This document shows, piece by piece, positions 17,805 to 26,504 of a stretch of 31,024 nucleotides of DNA; position 1 is the first letter of the stretch, and each line of letters starts with the position of its first letter. This stretch comes from Zelonia costaricensis. Its lineage: Eukaryota > Euglenozoa > Kinetoplastea > Trypanosomatida > Trypanosomatidae. The stretch is taken from NCBI GenBank assembly GCA_030849075.1, contig JASAOO010003234.1:1-31024 (forward strand). Reading direction: 5' to 3'. A program made the position numbers and the translations under genes. The notes beneath the pieces are model-generated. The model did not search any database. It saw only the letters and a list, made by a program, of their open reading frames with translations, and was not told the origin of the DNA.

Positions 17805-17823
17805 ACAGACAGCAGAGGCCAGC

Positions 17824-19758
17824 ATGCCGCTAATCGCGCTGACGATTCGCGTGCTGAACCGTTTGTCACAGCCGTACCTCGCAGCAGAGCTCTTGAGGTC
17901 TGTGCTGCACCACCACGGGATCGCAGTGGGTCCGGCGGCGAGTCCCGTCACCACTGACGCCGGCGTCGACGCGACAGCCGCGCGGCACTGCCCTCCTTCC
18001 GTAATGTGGTGCGTCGACGCAGACACGGGTGAGAAACGCTGTAGCCAGGAGGTGTGTGTCCGTGTGATCAAGAGTGTTGCTGCGGCAGCAGTCGATAAGG
18101 AGCGGGATGCAGCTGCGGCGCCGTCGTCTCGCGCGGGGAGTGAGGGCTGCGACGCAGCGGGGACGACAGCAGCAGGCAGTGCCACCACGACGGGGGTGTC
18201 ATATTTCACTCTGGAGGCGGTTCGGGCACGTCCGCACATCAGCTTCTGTGAGGCTCTCTGGCAGTGGGAGCGCTTCGTGGAGTGTGGTCACGCCTGCGCT
18301 GTGGAACAGCCAGACTCACACCTCTGTAGCAGCGAGCTCGCGTTGCTCAACTTGAAGCTGGAGGATAGCCTTCTCAGCTTCGTGGCCGGCTTGCGGGGCG
18401 TGCGACCGGCGCTGAACGAATTACCGCCACACCTCGCGAACGTGCTTTGCTCGGACCTCTGGGCGGACGGCGGCACCTCTTCTCGTGGCTGCTGGGCCCC
18501 CCACGCGCTTGACGGCGAGTCCACAGAAGGGAGAACGCCAACAGGCCCTACCTGCTACACCCTCACCCACTTCTCGGCAGAGCTGGGCGATATCGCCTAC
18601 GTGGAGGCGCTGCAGAGGGCCTACCCGACTGGCATGCCGCTCCGCTGGTTCTCGCAGCCCGTGCACAGTAGTGGCGGTCTCGCAGCGGACCCCGTACTAG
18701 GCGACGGCGCCGCCGGTGAACAAGACTCGTTTTTCCGTTTTGCAGCACCGCGCGCGCCGCGCGTTGCCCATTTCTACCCGCTTAAGTGGATTGCGGAGCA
18801 CTGCCCCGACCACACGGGACGGCACCTCTGCCACCTCGCTGCCTGCTACGGGCACGTCGCCTATCTCGCCTACCTCGTGCAACTGCTCGGGGCGCAGGCG
18901 GTGCTCACTGGACGCCGCTGCGCGGTGCCCGCCGCGCCACAGATCACGTGGGGACGAGAACGGTACCTTCCAGGGCTCACAGCTGTGCAGTGTGCGATGG
19001 CGCACCACCAGCTGCCGGTACTGCTGTGGGTCGAGGAACGTCACCCCTTTGCGCTCGAGGAGATGAACTCGCGCGCAGTGTTGCGTGCTTTGACGGCCGC
19101 GGCCATCGCGAAGGGCGACTCGACAAGCACCTTCGACTTCTTTCTCACCCGCTCCCTGCCGCCGCTTGACACTCTGCACGCTTGTCGCGCCGCACGCCGC
19201 GCCGCTGGCTCGACCGGTCGGTCGGCGACAGCGCCGCTCACGCGTGGGGTGCAGATGCCTGAGCTCCAAGAAACCGGCCTCCTGCGCGTCATCTTCGCCG
19301 CGGCTGAGGCCGGCAACATCAGCGTGCTCGCGTGGTTCGATTCGGTTCTTAGCCCGGTTGACGTGCGGCAGGTGTGCGACAAGCACGGAGCGACGGTGCT
19401 GCACCACTGCGCGCGTAGTGGGCACGCGGCAACTATGACCGCGCTCCTGCGGACTCCGACCGTGAACGCGACCGCCGACGATGCCGTGCACGGGGCTGCG
19501 CCGCCGTCTTGGGCTCCCCTCGATCCGGCCCTGATCGATCTTGCAGACAATGCGGGCCGCACGCCCGCCATGTGGTGCGTGCTCGGAGGCCATCAAGGCG
19601 GGCGTGGCGTGGCGATGCTGGAGACGCTGCGCGTCGCCGGCTCGAGCTGGCCGCGGTGCCGGCGCAACGGTGCCACTCTCTTCGACGTCGCCGGCACGCG
19701 GTACTCACGGCACAGCAAGCTGGTCAAGTACCTCAAGGCCCACATGCAGGCTGCATGA
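17824..19758 (+). CDS. Ankyrin-repeat protein, 644 aa
   Basis: ATG 17824 is the first ATG after the acceptor; the frame's upstream part has no ATG. The protein has ankyrin-like helix pairs spread along its length: about 246-265 (THFSAELGDIAYVEAL), 332-357 (LCHLAACYGHVAYLAYLVQL), 486-508 (IFAAAEAGNISVLAWF), 519-544 (GATVLHHCARSGHAATMTAL, the clearest match to the G-T-LH-A---GH---V--LL pattern), 575-601 and 613-638. Between them are Ala/Gly/Thr-rich linkers (about 85-125). No signal peptide or membrane segment is seen. Ankyrin stacks mediate protein-protein binding; the partner cannot be told. The N-terminal 200 residues have no recognised domain. The last repeats end only a few residues before the stop. 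Confidence 0.85.
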   Translation: MPLIALTIRVLNRLSQPYLAAELLRSVLHHHGIAVGPAASPVTTDAGVDATAARHCPPSVMWCVDADTGEKRCSQEVCVRVIKSVAAAAVDKERDAAAAPSSRAGSEGCDAAGTTAAGSATTTGVSYFTLEAVRARPHISFCEALWQWERFVECGHACAVEQPDSHLCSSELALLNLKLEDSLLSFVAGLRGVRPALNELPPHLANVLCSDLWADGGTSSRGCWAPHALDGESTEGRTPTGPTCYTLTHFSAELGDIAYVEALQRAYPTGMPLRWFSQPVHSSGGLAADPVLGDGAAGEQDSFFRFAAPRAPRVAHFYPLKWIAEHCPDHTGRHLCHLAACYGHVAYLAYLVQLLGAQAVLTGRRCAVPAAPQITWGRERYLPGLTAVQCAMAHHQLPVLLWVEERHPFALEEMNSRAVLRALTAAAIAKGDSTSTFDFFLTRSLPPLDTLHACRAARRAAGSTGRSATAPLTRGVQMPELQETGLLRVIFAAAEAGNISVLAWFDSVLSPVDVRQVCDKHGATVLHHCARSGHAATMTALLRTPTVNATADDAVHGAAPPSWAPLDPALIDLADNAGRTPAMWCVLGGHQGGRGVAMLETLRVAGSSWPRCRRNGATLFDVAGTRYSRHSKLVKYLKAHMQAA

Positions 19759-20129
19759 CGCGCCATCCCACCAGCGGTGCGCCACTTTTCTTTTACGCTG
19801 GCGCTCCGGTGTGCGGATGATGGACGCGGACTGTGAAGAGTGTGCAGGGTGGGAGGGTGGCAAACTCTTGCGTCCGCCTGTGTCTTGTGACACGACTGTG
19901 CGTTGCCAAGCCCCCCCCCTTTCCACTTCACTCACGCAGGTCAGCATTTTTTTTCTCGTGGATTCTCACTTTGTTTTTCTGGTGTGTGTGCGTCTCCGCA
20001 CTCGATTTCGCTTCTATCAGATCTGCTGACTCCTGCTCGATTGTTTTACCGCGCTTTCTCTGGTCCCCCCGCGTGGGCAGAGGATTAATGCATCTCCTCA
20101 AACGTCACTTGCGAGGTTGGCTTTCACCG

Positions 20130-20176
20130 ACACACACGCGCACTCAGACCTACGCACGCACACAAACAAACACGCG
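20130..20176. repeat. Imperfect CA/CG dinucleotide repeat
   Basis: CA units interrupted by CG, CT and AAA, similar to the repeats in other spacers of the window. Confidence 0.75.
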
Positions 20177-20266
20177 CATGTACGCGAGAGGAAGGGCATG
20201 TAGTGCTAACGAAGAAGAGCGCGGCCATCGTCGGTGCAGGTAGGCGTGCACACAACCGGAGCGGCA

Positions 20267-20288
20267 GAGCGGGACCGCCGTCCCGCTC
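20267..20288. repeat. Perfect inverted repeat: 9-bp stem, 4-base loop
   Basis: GAGCGGGAC at 20267-20275 is exactly complementary to 20280-20288 with CGCC as loop. Seven of nine pairs are G-C, so it would fold stably in RNA. Confidence 0.7.
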
Positions 20289-20639
20289 GTGCGGTGCACA
20301 ACGTAGTCGCTCACGTATCCCAGTCATGGATTTCGGTCAACGAGACGCCAGGCTTGTCTTGCCTCCAGCACATCGAGGCTGCGAACTCACGATCCCTGTT
20401 TCACGGACAGCCCCTCTGCTACTTCTCGCTCCCCTTCATTGCATCCTGCACCCCTCCCGCAGTCCAGGGCACACAAGGGCGCACCTCACTTCACCACGTT
20501 CGCACCACCTCACCCTACGGAGGGCGCTCACACTCTCACCCAACNTCTGAAGCTCTCGCGCACGGCCTCGCACACACACGCACACGCACATCAAAACGAA
20601 GCTGAGTGTGGCTACTGGTGTGTCCCCACGGCATCGACC

Positions 20640-20695
20640 CTCCCCCCCGCGCCCCTCCCACACCTGACGAGACCCCACCTAAGCTTGTTTCTCAG
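20640..20695 (+). promoter_or_regulatory. C-rich tract and candidate spliced-leader acceptors (AG at 20670-20671, 20682-20683, 20694-20695)
   Basis: A C-rich tract at 20638-20665 precedes three closely spaced AGs, 24 to 48 bases before ATG 20719. Confidence 0.45.
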
Positions 20696-20718
20696 GCCCC
20701 AAACACACCTGCTCTTCA

Positions 20719-22275
20719 ATGGCATCCCCAAACGCGGTAGAGACCGCCAAGGCCTTCTGCGGTCCGCAGATGTACGCTGTCAGTGCTGCCCACGCCCGCG
20801 CCACCCTCGCCCACGTGTCAGCCGACGCAGACGGGCTGCGGCTCTTGGCCGCTAACGGAAACTGGTCGGAGGTGCTCGCGTTGGCGGAGCGGCTCGAGAC
20901 GGAGGTGGCGGCGAAGGCGAGGCGCCACCCGAGCAAGTTCGCCACCGTGCCGTGGAGCACGTCGCCGCCCAACCCGTCGCTGCGCGTCAGCCCCGAGCGC
21001 GCCGACGAGGCGGACCGGATGACGCCGTCCGCGTCCCCAGCCGTCTCCCCTTCTCCGGTCGTGTCGGCCGACACGTCAAGCACACCAAGCGCCGCTGCCA
21101 CCACGCGGCTGTCCACTGACGCCGCCGTGCAGAGTGCCCGGCTGCCGTACGTGCTGGTGCAGGTGACGGCGTACCTCAAGATGCGCCGCATTGCGGCTGC
21201 GAAGAAAGTCATCGACGGTCTGGGCGACATCGAGGGGGAGGGCTTCCGCCACCCGGTCACGCGCGAGAGCTTCGCCCCCTTCTCGCTGCGCCTTGTCGCC
21301 GCCTTCGTGCCGCTGTACCTCGGGGCACCCATGGAGGCACAGAAAAAGCTGTACGCGCTCCTGGAGGAGTGCTTGACACACGAGCGGCAGTGCGGCGCGC
21401 CGTCCTCGCTGCCGTCGCCTCTGGCGCAATCGCCCAGTGCCTGCGACGCAGATGCGGCTTGCGCCGCTGCCTCGGCGGCGACAGTGGCCCTGCAGCGGCG
21501 GTGGTCGCAGCGGGTGCAGCGAGTGCAGCGCGCACTGCTCCACGTGCACGTTCACATGAACCAGCAATCCCTGTCTCACAACATGGTTGGGCAGGTGCTG
21601 CGGTCGGAGCGGCTGTGGCAGGATGCGGCACACGACCTTTCTGACGACCTCTACGAGCTCCGCCATGCCCTGCAGCTGCAGCAGCTCTTCTGCCTTGCCC
21701 TCCACGTGGGTGATGCGCAGCGGGCACTGTCAGTGTACGGCTCGCTGCGTACGGTGGCAGAGCGCGCCGCGGTGCCGGCGGCCGCGCTGTCGAACGCAGA
21801 CCTCTGTCGCCTCATCCTCCTCACGTGCGACGCCTTCCTGTGGGTCTTCAAGGGCGAGTACAGCACTGCGGTTCAGCTCCTGCGCGAGGTGGTAGACGCT
21901 GTTACGGCGATGAAGGTCTCGTCGGCGGCAGCGCACCCGCAGGCTTCCGCGGACGGCGCGGTGAGTGAGGCGGCACTGCGGCGGTGGGTGCTGCAGGACG
22001 TGGGCGTCAACGCGCAGGTGTCGCTGGCAACGTGTCTCCCGTACTGCAATGACGCCGACCCGGCATCGCTCATGACAGGGCTGTGCGGCACGCTCGAGGG
22101 GTACGCCAAAGCGGAGCCGCACGTGCTGTGCAACTCCGACGCCTTCGTGGAGAGCCTCGTCCGGTTTTACACCCTCGCCGGGGACCGCAAGGCGAACCTT
22201 GAACGGCTCTCAGATCTGCTGGAGGTCTTCCGGTGCGACCGCGGCTCCCTGCCCAGTCTCGAGGCCCTCGTATGA
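20719..22275 (+). CDS. Probable TRAPP complex subunit, TRAPPC12/TTC15-like, 518 aa
   Basis: ATG 20719 follows the acceptor closely. Residues about 76-138 and 222-255 are Ser/Pro/Ala-rich linkers. The rest is helical, with TPR-like helix pairs at about 141-170, 184-220, 258-300, 313-345, 358-398 and 425-505. Several parts recall TRAPPC12 (TTC15) as I remember it: a segment with PFSLRL followed by a YLG-P motif (about 187-204), an Arg-rich helix leading to a conserved helix pair, and a C-terminal stretch where a helix starting with Ser/Asp-x-F leads to YTLAGDRKANLERLSDLL, matching the position of the final NLTTMYEL-type helix of the family. TRAPPC12 acts in ER-to-Golgi vesicle tethering. The assignment is by eye; a generic TPR protein is the alternative. 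Confidence 0.6.
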   Translation: MASPNAVETAKAFCGPQMYAVSAAHARATLAHVSADADGLRLLAANGNWSEVLALAERLETEVAAKARRHPSKFATVPWSTSPPNPSLRVSPERADEADRMTPSASPAVSPSPVVSADTSSTPSAAATTRLSTDAAVQSARLPYVLVQVTAYLKMRRIAAAKKVIDGLGDIEGEGFRHPVTRESFAPFSLRLVAAFVPLYLGAPMEAQKKLYALLEECLTHERQCGAPSSLPSPLAQSPSACDADAACAAASAATVALQRRWSQRVQRVQRALLHVHVHMNQQSLSHNMVGQVLRSERLWQDAAHDLSDDLYELRHALQLQQLFCLALHVGDAQRALSVYGSLRTVAERAAVPAAALSNADLCRLILLTCDAFLWVFKGEYSTAVQLLREVVDAVTAMKVSSAAAHPQASADGAVSEAALRRWVLQDVGVNAQVSLATCLPYCNDADPASLMTGLCGTLEGYAKAEPHVLCNSDAFVESLVRFYTLAGDRKANLERLSDLLEVFRCDRGSLPSLEALV

Positions 22276-22902
22276 TGTCTGCAAGCGGCTTTTTTGGTAG
22301 CGACGACGAGCTGGAGGGCATGTGACGACAGTTTTCATCTCGGGGTTCAAAAAAGAATGTGACGCGCTTCACTATCGCCCCCGCCTGCCTTGAAGCATAG
22401 CATCTATCAAAACGCGCCAGCCTGGACACGCACGCGCACGGCACCTGACACGTGCAAAAGGAGCAGCTGTGCTCCAGCGTCGGTGAAACACTCGGCGCGG
22501 AGAAGTCCGCGCATGTGAGGTTCAGTCTCGCTCATGCCATCTCGCGTCAAGAGGACACCCCCCTCCCTCCCACCCACCCACCCACCCACTGCCATGGCAC
22601 CGCTGTTTTTTTTCCCTTTCTTCGCTCGCTCTCTACGCTGGGTTTGAGTGTACTTCTGCTCTCCTCACACTGCCCGCAATCTTCGCCCTCGCTACCTGCC
22701 GCTCCGGTTTTCACTTTCCTTGCGTTGCAGTAGTCGAATCGACCAGGTGTACAGCTGCCCGTGAGGCGGTACACACGTTCCGTACACGGTCAACAGTCCC
22801 CCTTCGTTTGCTCTCACGCGCTCTGTTCGTTGTCAGCAGCTGTGGCACGCTCGAAATACAGGACATGCTCACACACTCCATACTCGCGTCTTCCATTTTT
22901 GG
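22276..22902. other. Intergenic spacer
   Basis: No gene is seen. It holds the CCC-repeat described separately (22561-22587) and a C/T-rich stretch at 22600-22730 that could also serve as a splicing signal. Confidence 0.5.
22561..22587 (-). repeat. Seven CCC triplets with single-base spacers (G-quadruplex motif on the - strand)
   Basis: On the + strand CCC triplets alternate with single T or A. The - strand therefore has seven GGG triplets separated by one base each, the arrangement known to form very stable parallel G-quadruplexes. It lies in the spacer upstream of the coiled-coil gene. Confidence 0.8.
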
Positions 22903-22956
22903 CTCGCTTTGCCTCCTCCTTGCAATCATCACGCTTCCCCCCCGCGGCTGACGCAG
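22903..22956 (+). promoter_or_regulatory. Polypyrimidine tract and probable spliced-leader acceptor AG (22955-22956)
   Basis: C/T-rich sequence to about 22944 including seven consecutive C, then AG at 22955-22956, 19 bases before ATG 22976. Confidence 0.5.
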
Positions 22957-22975
22957 TCGGCGCTGCCGCTTGTCC

Positions 22976-24316
22976 ATGATGCTCCGCCCCTCGCAGCCGC
23001 TGCGCCGCTCCGTCGACGGGCAGCAGCGGAGGGTCAGCAATGTGCTGTCCACCACCACCGCGATGCGGTCGCGTCGTGTGAGTAGCCACCCCAAGCAGGC
23101 TTCCACCATGCCTCCCGCCATCGCTCCCGCCGCGAGAGCACGGGATGCCCACAGCGGCACTGCATCCGGTTTCCTCCCGCACTTGACCTCGTCCACCTCC
23201 GTCGTGCCGGACACTGTCAACTTCACGCGGTCGGCTGATCACGCCGTGGGCCGCGCTGATGGGCGGCCGCGGCTGCCGTCGTCTGCGCCGGTCGTGCCGT
23301 CAAAGCCGCAGTACATTTGCCTGCACGACCCTGACGATGGTGGGGCGGCGCGGCCGTGCATGCCCGAGTCGGGGCAGCGCCTCTTCACGTCGGGCGAGGT
23401 GTCATCGCTGCGCCGCGAGGCCCGGCAAACATACGCGCAGCGGCAGCGGGGCGAGGAGCGGCGGGCAGTCACAGTCGCTGAGAAGGAGGCGCGCACGCTG
23501 CTGACCGACGCCGCCATCGGGCAGCTCGCGGCGGTGCGGGCGATGGAGCGGGACGCACGCGAGGCGCACATGCGGGCCACCTCGGAGGCGGCCCTCCCAG
23601 TGCAGTACCTCGAGCAGCGTATTCGCCAGCGCATACGCGCCGACTACGCCGCGACAGACGCCGCCTTGCGTGAGGAGGGGCGGGAGGCGTGGCGGACGCA
23701 GGTGGAGTTGCTCAAGACCGAGAAGGAGGGCGCGGCGGAGCGGGAGGCGGAGCGGCGTGCCGCCGTACACCGCTTCAGCGCGGCTGCCACCTTTGTCATG
23801 GTGCAGGAGCGCACAGCGCGGCAGGAGGTGGTGGACGCGGAGATGACGTTCTGGGCCACCCTCGCCCCGGCTGAGGCGGAGAGTCGCGCCGAGGCGGAGC
23901 GACTTGCGCTCGAGCGCTTTCTCAACACCCCAGAGCAGCTAGCCCTGGCGGCTGCACGGGAGCAGCGGGAGCGGCAGCACGCCCGCCGCGTTGCAAAGCT
24001 GACGAAGCTCTTCCAGACGCAGCAGGACGGCTTCATCAACGGGTGCCGCCACGGCACGGGCGGCTCGTCGCTCTTCGCCGGCCCCAACGCCAAGAAGCTG
24101 TGCGGGCGGTGCCGCGTCAAGTGGGACGAGGAGCTCGGCTACTTCGTCTCCATCGACCGCGCCGTTAAGATCCACCCGCCGCCGCCGCCAGCCACCACTG
24201 CCGACGCCGACGGAGCCGCCGCAACCGCTCGCTCACCTGCAGCGAAGGCTGCACGAGGCTCTGCCGCACCGCGCTCAAGTGTCCTCCCTCCCCTGAAACA
24301 GAAAGCTGCAAAGTAG
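22976..24316 (+). CDS. Coiled-coil protein with a small C-terminal Cys/His cluster, 446 aa
   Basis: Two adjacent ATGs at 22976 and 22979 follow the acceptor; the first is taken. Residues 1-140 are Ser/Arg/Pro-rich and probably unstructured. About 143-345 are one long charged helix region, rich in Arg, Glu, Ala and Gln, expected to form coiled coil. After it comes a compact segment with Cys357, His359, Cys376 and Cys379 (C-x-H followed by C-x2-C), which may bind zinc, then a WDEELGYF stretch and a Pro/Ala-rich tail with five consecutive Pro. No known family is recognised. Proteins of this build are common in the trypanosomatid flagellum and cytoskeleton, but that is inference. Coding bias is very strong. 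Confidence 0.85.
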   Translation: MMLRPSQPLRRSVDGQQRRVSNVLSTTTAMRSRRVSSHPKQASTMPPAIAPAARARDAHSGTASGFLPHLTSSTSVVPDTVNFTRSADHAVGRADGRPRLPSSAPVVPSKPQYICLHDPDDGGAARPCMPESGQRLFTSGEVSSLRREARQTYAQRQRGEERRAVTVAEKEARTLLTDAAIGQLAAVRAMERDAREAHMRATSEAALPVQYLEQRIRQRIRADYAATDAALREEGREAWRTQVELLKTEKEGAAEREAERRAAVHRFSAAATFVMVQERTARQEVVDAEMTFWATLAPAEAESRAEAERLALERFLNTPEQLALAAAREQRERQHARRVAKLTKLFQTQQDGFINGCRHGTGGSSLFAGPNAKKLCGRCRVKWDEELGYFVSIDRAVKIHPPPPPATTADADGAAATARSPAAKAARGSAAPRSSVLPPLKQKAAK

Positions 24317-25052
24317 AAGCCTTGCCGCACCCGCGCGTCGCAGTGGGACTGGATGAGAGGGCGAAGCCGAAAGGTGAGTTTGTCAGCTTTCTCAGGACGA
24401 GGGCACATCGCCTTGCGGGTGTGCCGTGCCCTGGACGGAACGGCGTTTGTGAGGGCCGCTTGCCCCCTCCCTCTCCCCCGGTCACCCGTCCTCGGGCCTC
24501 GCTTCGACCCCACAGGACAGCGTGTCGACAGAGTGGGGGAGGGGAATTGGTAGCGCGACATGCTGCCATCGTTTGAACTCAGATGTACTATGTCGAAGCA
24601 CGCATGCAGACTCTTTGAGTCTGCTTGTCTTGCGTCTTGCTTTTTCTTTCTGCAGTTTTATGTGTTGCTTGAGGCGGTTGGTGGCCGTGCGCGCCGTGGT
24701 GCACCCCTCCTGCGCAGATTCGCGAACCCTTCCGCCGCTGTCGCAGTGCATCGCTTTCGATTCAAGGAGGGCAAGAGACTCCCTGCGCTGTCGAGAGGCG
24801 ACGGTGCAATGCGCCGGGCCTGTGACACCGTCGTCCAGGTGGACCATCGCGACTCCTTCGACTTGTGCGCGCGCTACTCGGGTCGCTCTACCCCCCTTTC
24901 CTCCTCTCTCACTGCTTGCCGTCCTCGCCGCACTGTTGACTTTTCCCTTCCTCACCACTTCAATTACGTAGCCACACCGCGGCGTTCGCACATCGCAACT
25001 AGGAATACCATCGGACTCTGTCCTCAACCATCCTCAACGGCATCCTTGCCGG
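24317..25052. other. Intergenic spacer
   Basis: No gene supported. A 221-codon frame at 24560-25225 runs into the next gene in another frame, has no consistent coding bias and is taken as chance. C/T-rich stretches occur at 24890-24960. Confidence 0.5.
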
Positions 25053-25104
25053 TCCTTCTCCCCCCTCCCCCCTCCTCCCGCACCTCACTACCCCACCGGC
25101 CCAG
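25053..25104 (+). promoter_or_regulatory. Polypyrimidine tract and probable spliced-leader acceptor AG (25103-25104)
   Basis: Dense C-rich tract 25053-25098 with the first AG at 25103-25104, about 36 bases before ATG 25141. Confidence 0.5.
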
Positions 25105-25140
25105 CGCTCACACGGAGGCAGTCTCCACGAACTCGGCATC

Positions 25141-25479
25141 ATGGGCCAGTATGACGAAGTCATCGCTGAGGACAAGGTGTACCTGGAGCGGGTGCAGATG
25201 CGCGACGTTCTTCAGCAGTTTGTAGCGGACGCAATGGAGAAGCAGCCTGCCAACGTGTACGAGTACATGTTCGCGTGGGCCGCGGAGAAGAAGGCGTCGC
25301 CGAAGCACGCGCAGGCAGAAATGGCGCACTCGCCAGCTCACACAGCCGCGTCGCAAGGTAGCCCGTCGCACGCACAGCAGGCCTCACCGCAGCATCCTGA
25401 TTCGTTGCCAGCACCCTCGCCGGTGGCGGTCGCCGAGGACGTGCCGGAAGAGGAGGAGCCAGAGGGCGAGGAGCTCTGA
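25141..25479 (+). CDS. Small protein with RIIa/Dpy-30-like dimerisation-docking domain, 112 aa
   Basis: ATG 25141 is the first ATG after the acceptor. Residues about 14-51 form two amphipathic helices with the pattern of RIIa-type dimerisation/docking domains (VLQQFVADAMEKQPANVYEY, then MFAWA): a hydrophobic first helix, a Pro-containing turn with x-P-x-x-V/M-Y, and an aromatic second helix. The rest is a Ser/Pro/Ala/His-rich linker and an acidic tail ending in many Glu. In eukaryotes such domains dimerise and dock on amphipathic helices of anchoring proteins, often in flagellar radial spokes or fibrous sheath, or in protein kinase A regulatory subunits. No cyclic-nucleotide-binding domain is present. 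The gene at 28665 carries a similar domain. A second residue of Gly raises N-myristoylation, but residue 6 is Glu, which does not fit the usual pattern. Confidence 0.75.
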   Translation: MGQYDEVIAEDKVYLERVQMRDVLQQFVADAMEKQPANVYEYMFAWAAEKKASPKHAQAEMAHSPAHTAASQGSPSHAQQASPQHPDSLPAPSPVAVAEDVPEEEEPEGEEL

Positions 25480-26346
25480 GTAAAGAACCGCGTGATGTGC
25501 GCGTGAGTCGGCGATTCGCGTCAACGCGTTCCTCATCTTGGCCTTTCCCAGGGTCGTGTGTGGTAGCAGCCGGCTTAGCCGCATCTTCGGCTCGATACAA
25601 CATGGCGAAGTCCTACCGCGACACTGCCGCCGTGGCAGTCAGCGTGGCAAGCGATCACTTAGCCCCCTCCTCCTCCATGGGCGTCCATGTCCCTCCGCCT
25701 TTCTCCTCTTTGCGTGGACTTACTTGCCCACTACACGCTGTGCGTGTTGCGCCTGTTGCTTCCTTTCTGTTTCGTCGTCGCTCGTGCAGCTTCGCTTCCC
25801 GTGCACACCCCCGTACCTTCTGTGCCCCTCCCCCCTCCTCCCCTCCTTCCCTCTTCTCGATGTAGCCACCGCCGCGGCAGGACGTCTCTCCTGTCCGCGC
25901 GGTCCTTTTTTTTTCTTTCTCTTGCGAAACTCCCCCCCCCTCTGCTCTGCGGTGGAGGCGTGACCTTGGCAACTTTGAAACCCCCCGTAACTGGTTGACA
26001 ACAGTAGAAGCAGCCCTACATACACCGACTGCCCGAGACCACGCAGGCGGTGTGGCCCTGTGAAATAGGGAAGTCATGCTGCCCTCCTGTGCGCACCTGC
26101 GCGGGGGAACGTTGTGCCGCGCACGTGCCGTGAGGCAAACGCTGGGCTTGCCTGTGCCACGACGAGGAAAGCGTGTGGGCAGATCAAGTTGCTGTCTCCC
26201 AGCTGCAAGCTTCCGTCAGCTGCTGCCGTGGTGGGCTGCGTCGACTCGTGTGCTGGGTCAGCGCCTCTCAAGTACGCCAGCTTCAACTCCTCTATCCTCG
26301 TCTTCTCCGGCACTCGAGCCCAGACTCCTCGCTGCCACTTTCGCAG
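25480..26346. other. Intergenic spacer
   Basis: C/T-rich stretches at 25680-25730 and 25790-25930; no convincing gene on either strand. Confidence 0.5.
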
Positions 26347-26492
26347 GCACACCTGTCCCTCCCCCTCCTCACTTCCCCCCCTCGCTACCACACACAGCTT
26401 GAACAGTGCTGCACCTTTCAATACGGGCCGCAGCGCCATCCACACCGCAGCCCTCCTCACTTCTCACTACCCGCGACTACGTTTCTTGCAAG
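26347..26492 (+). promoter_or_regulatory. Pyrimidine tract(s) with candidate spliced-leader acceptors (AG at 26396-26397 and 26491-26492)
   Basis: A C-rich tract at 26352-26387 is followed by AG at 26396-26397; a second, weaker C/T stretch ends at AG 26491-26492. With either acceptor the first ATG of the message is 26505, which fixes the start of the next gene. Confidence 0.45.
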
Positions 26493-26504
26493 GCGGGTGG
26501 ACGC

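Larger units (their letters stand above)
19759..20639. other. Intergenic spacer
   Basis: Contains a T-rich stretch (19950-20000), CA repeats (20130-20176, 20568-20590), a perfect inverted repeat (20267-20288) and one undetermined base (N at 20545). No gene is supported; open frames here are short and lack coding bias. Confidence 0.5.

Noticed and set aside
18697..19596. 299-codon - strand frame
   Set aside because: Fully antisense to the ankyrin gene, which has clear repeat motifs in the + frame.
20545..20545. Single undetermined base (N)
   Set aside because: Assembly uncertainty in a spacer; it affects no called gene.
24560..25225. 221-codon + frame before the first docking-domain gene
   Set aside because: Overlaps the pyrimidine tract and the start of the real gene in another frame. 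Composition changes along its length with the DNA.
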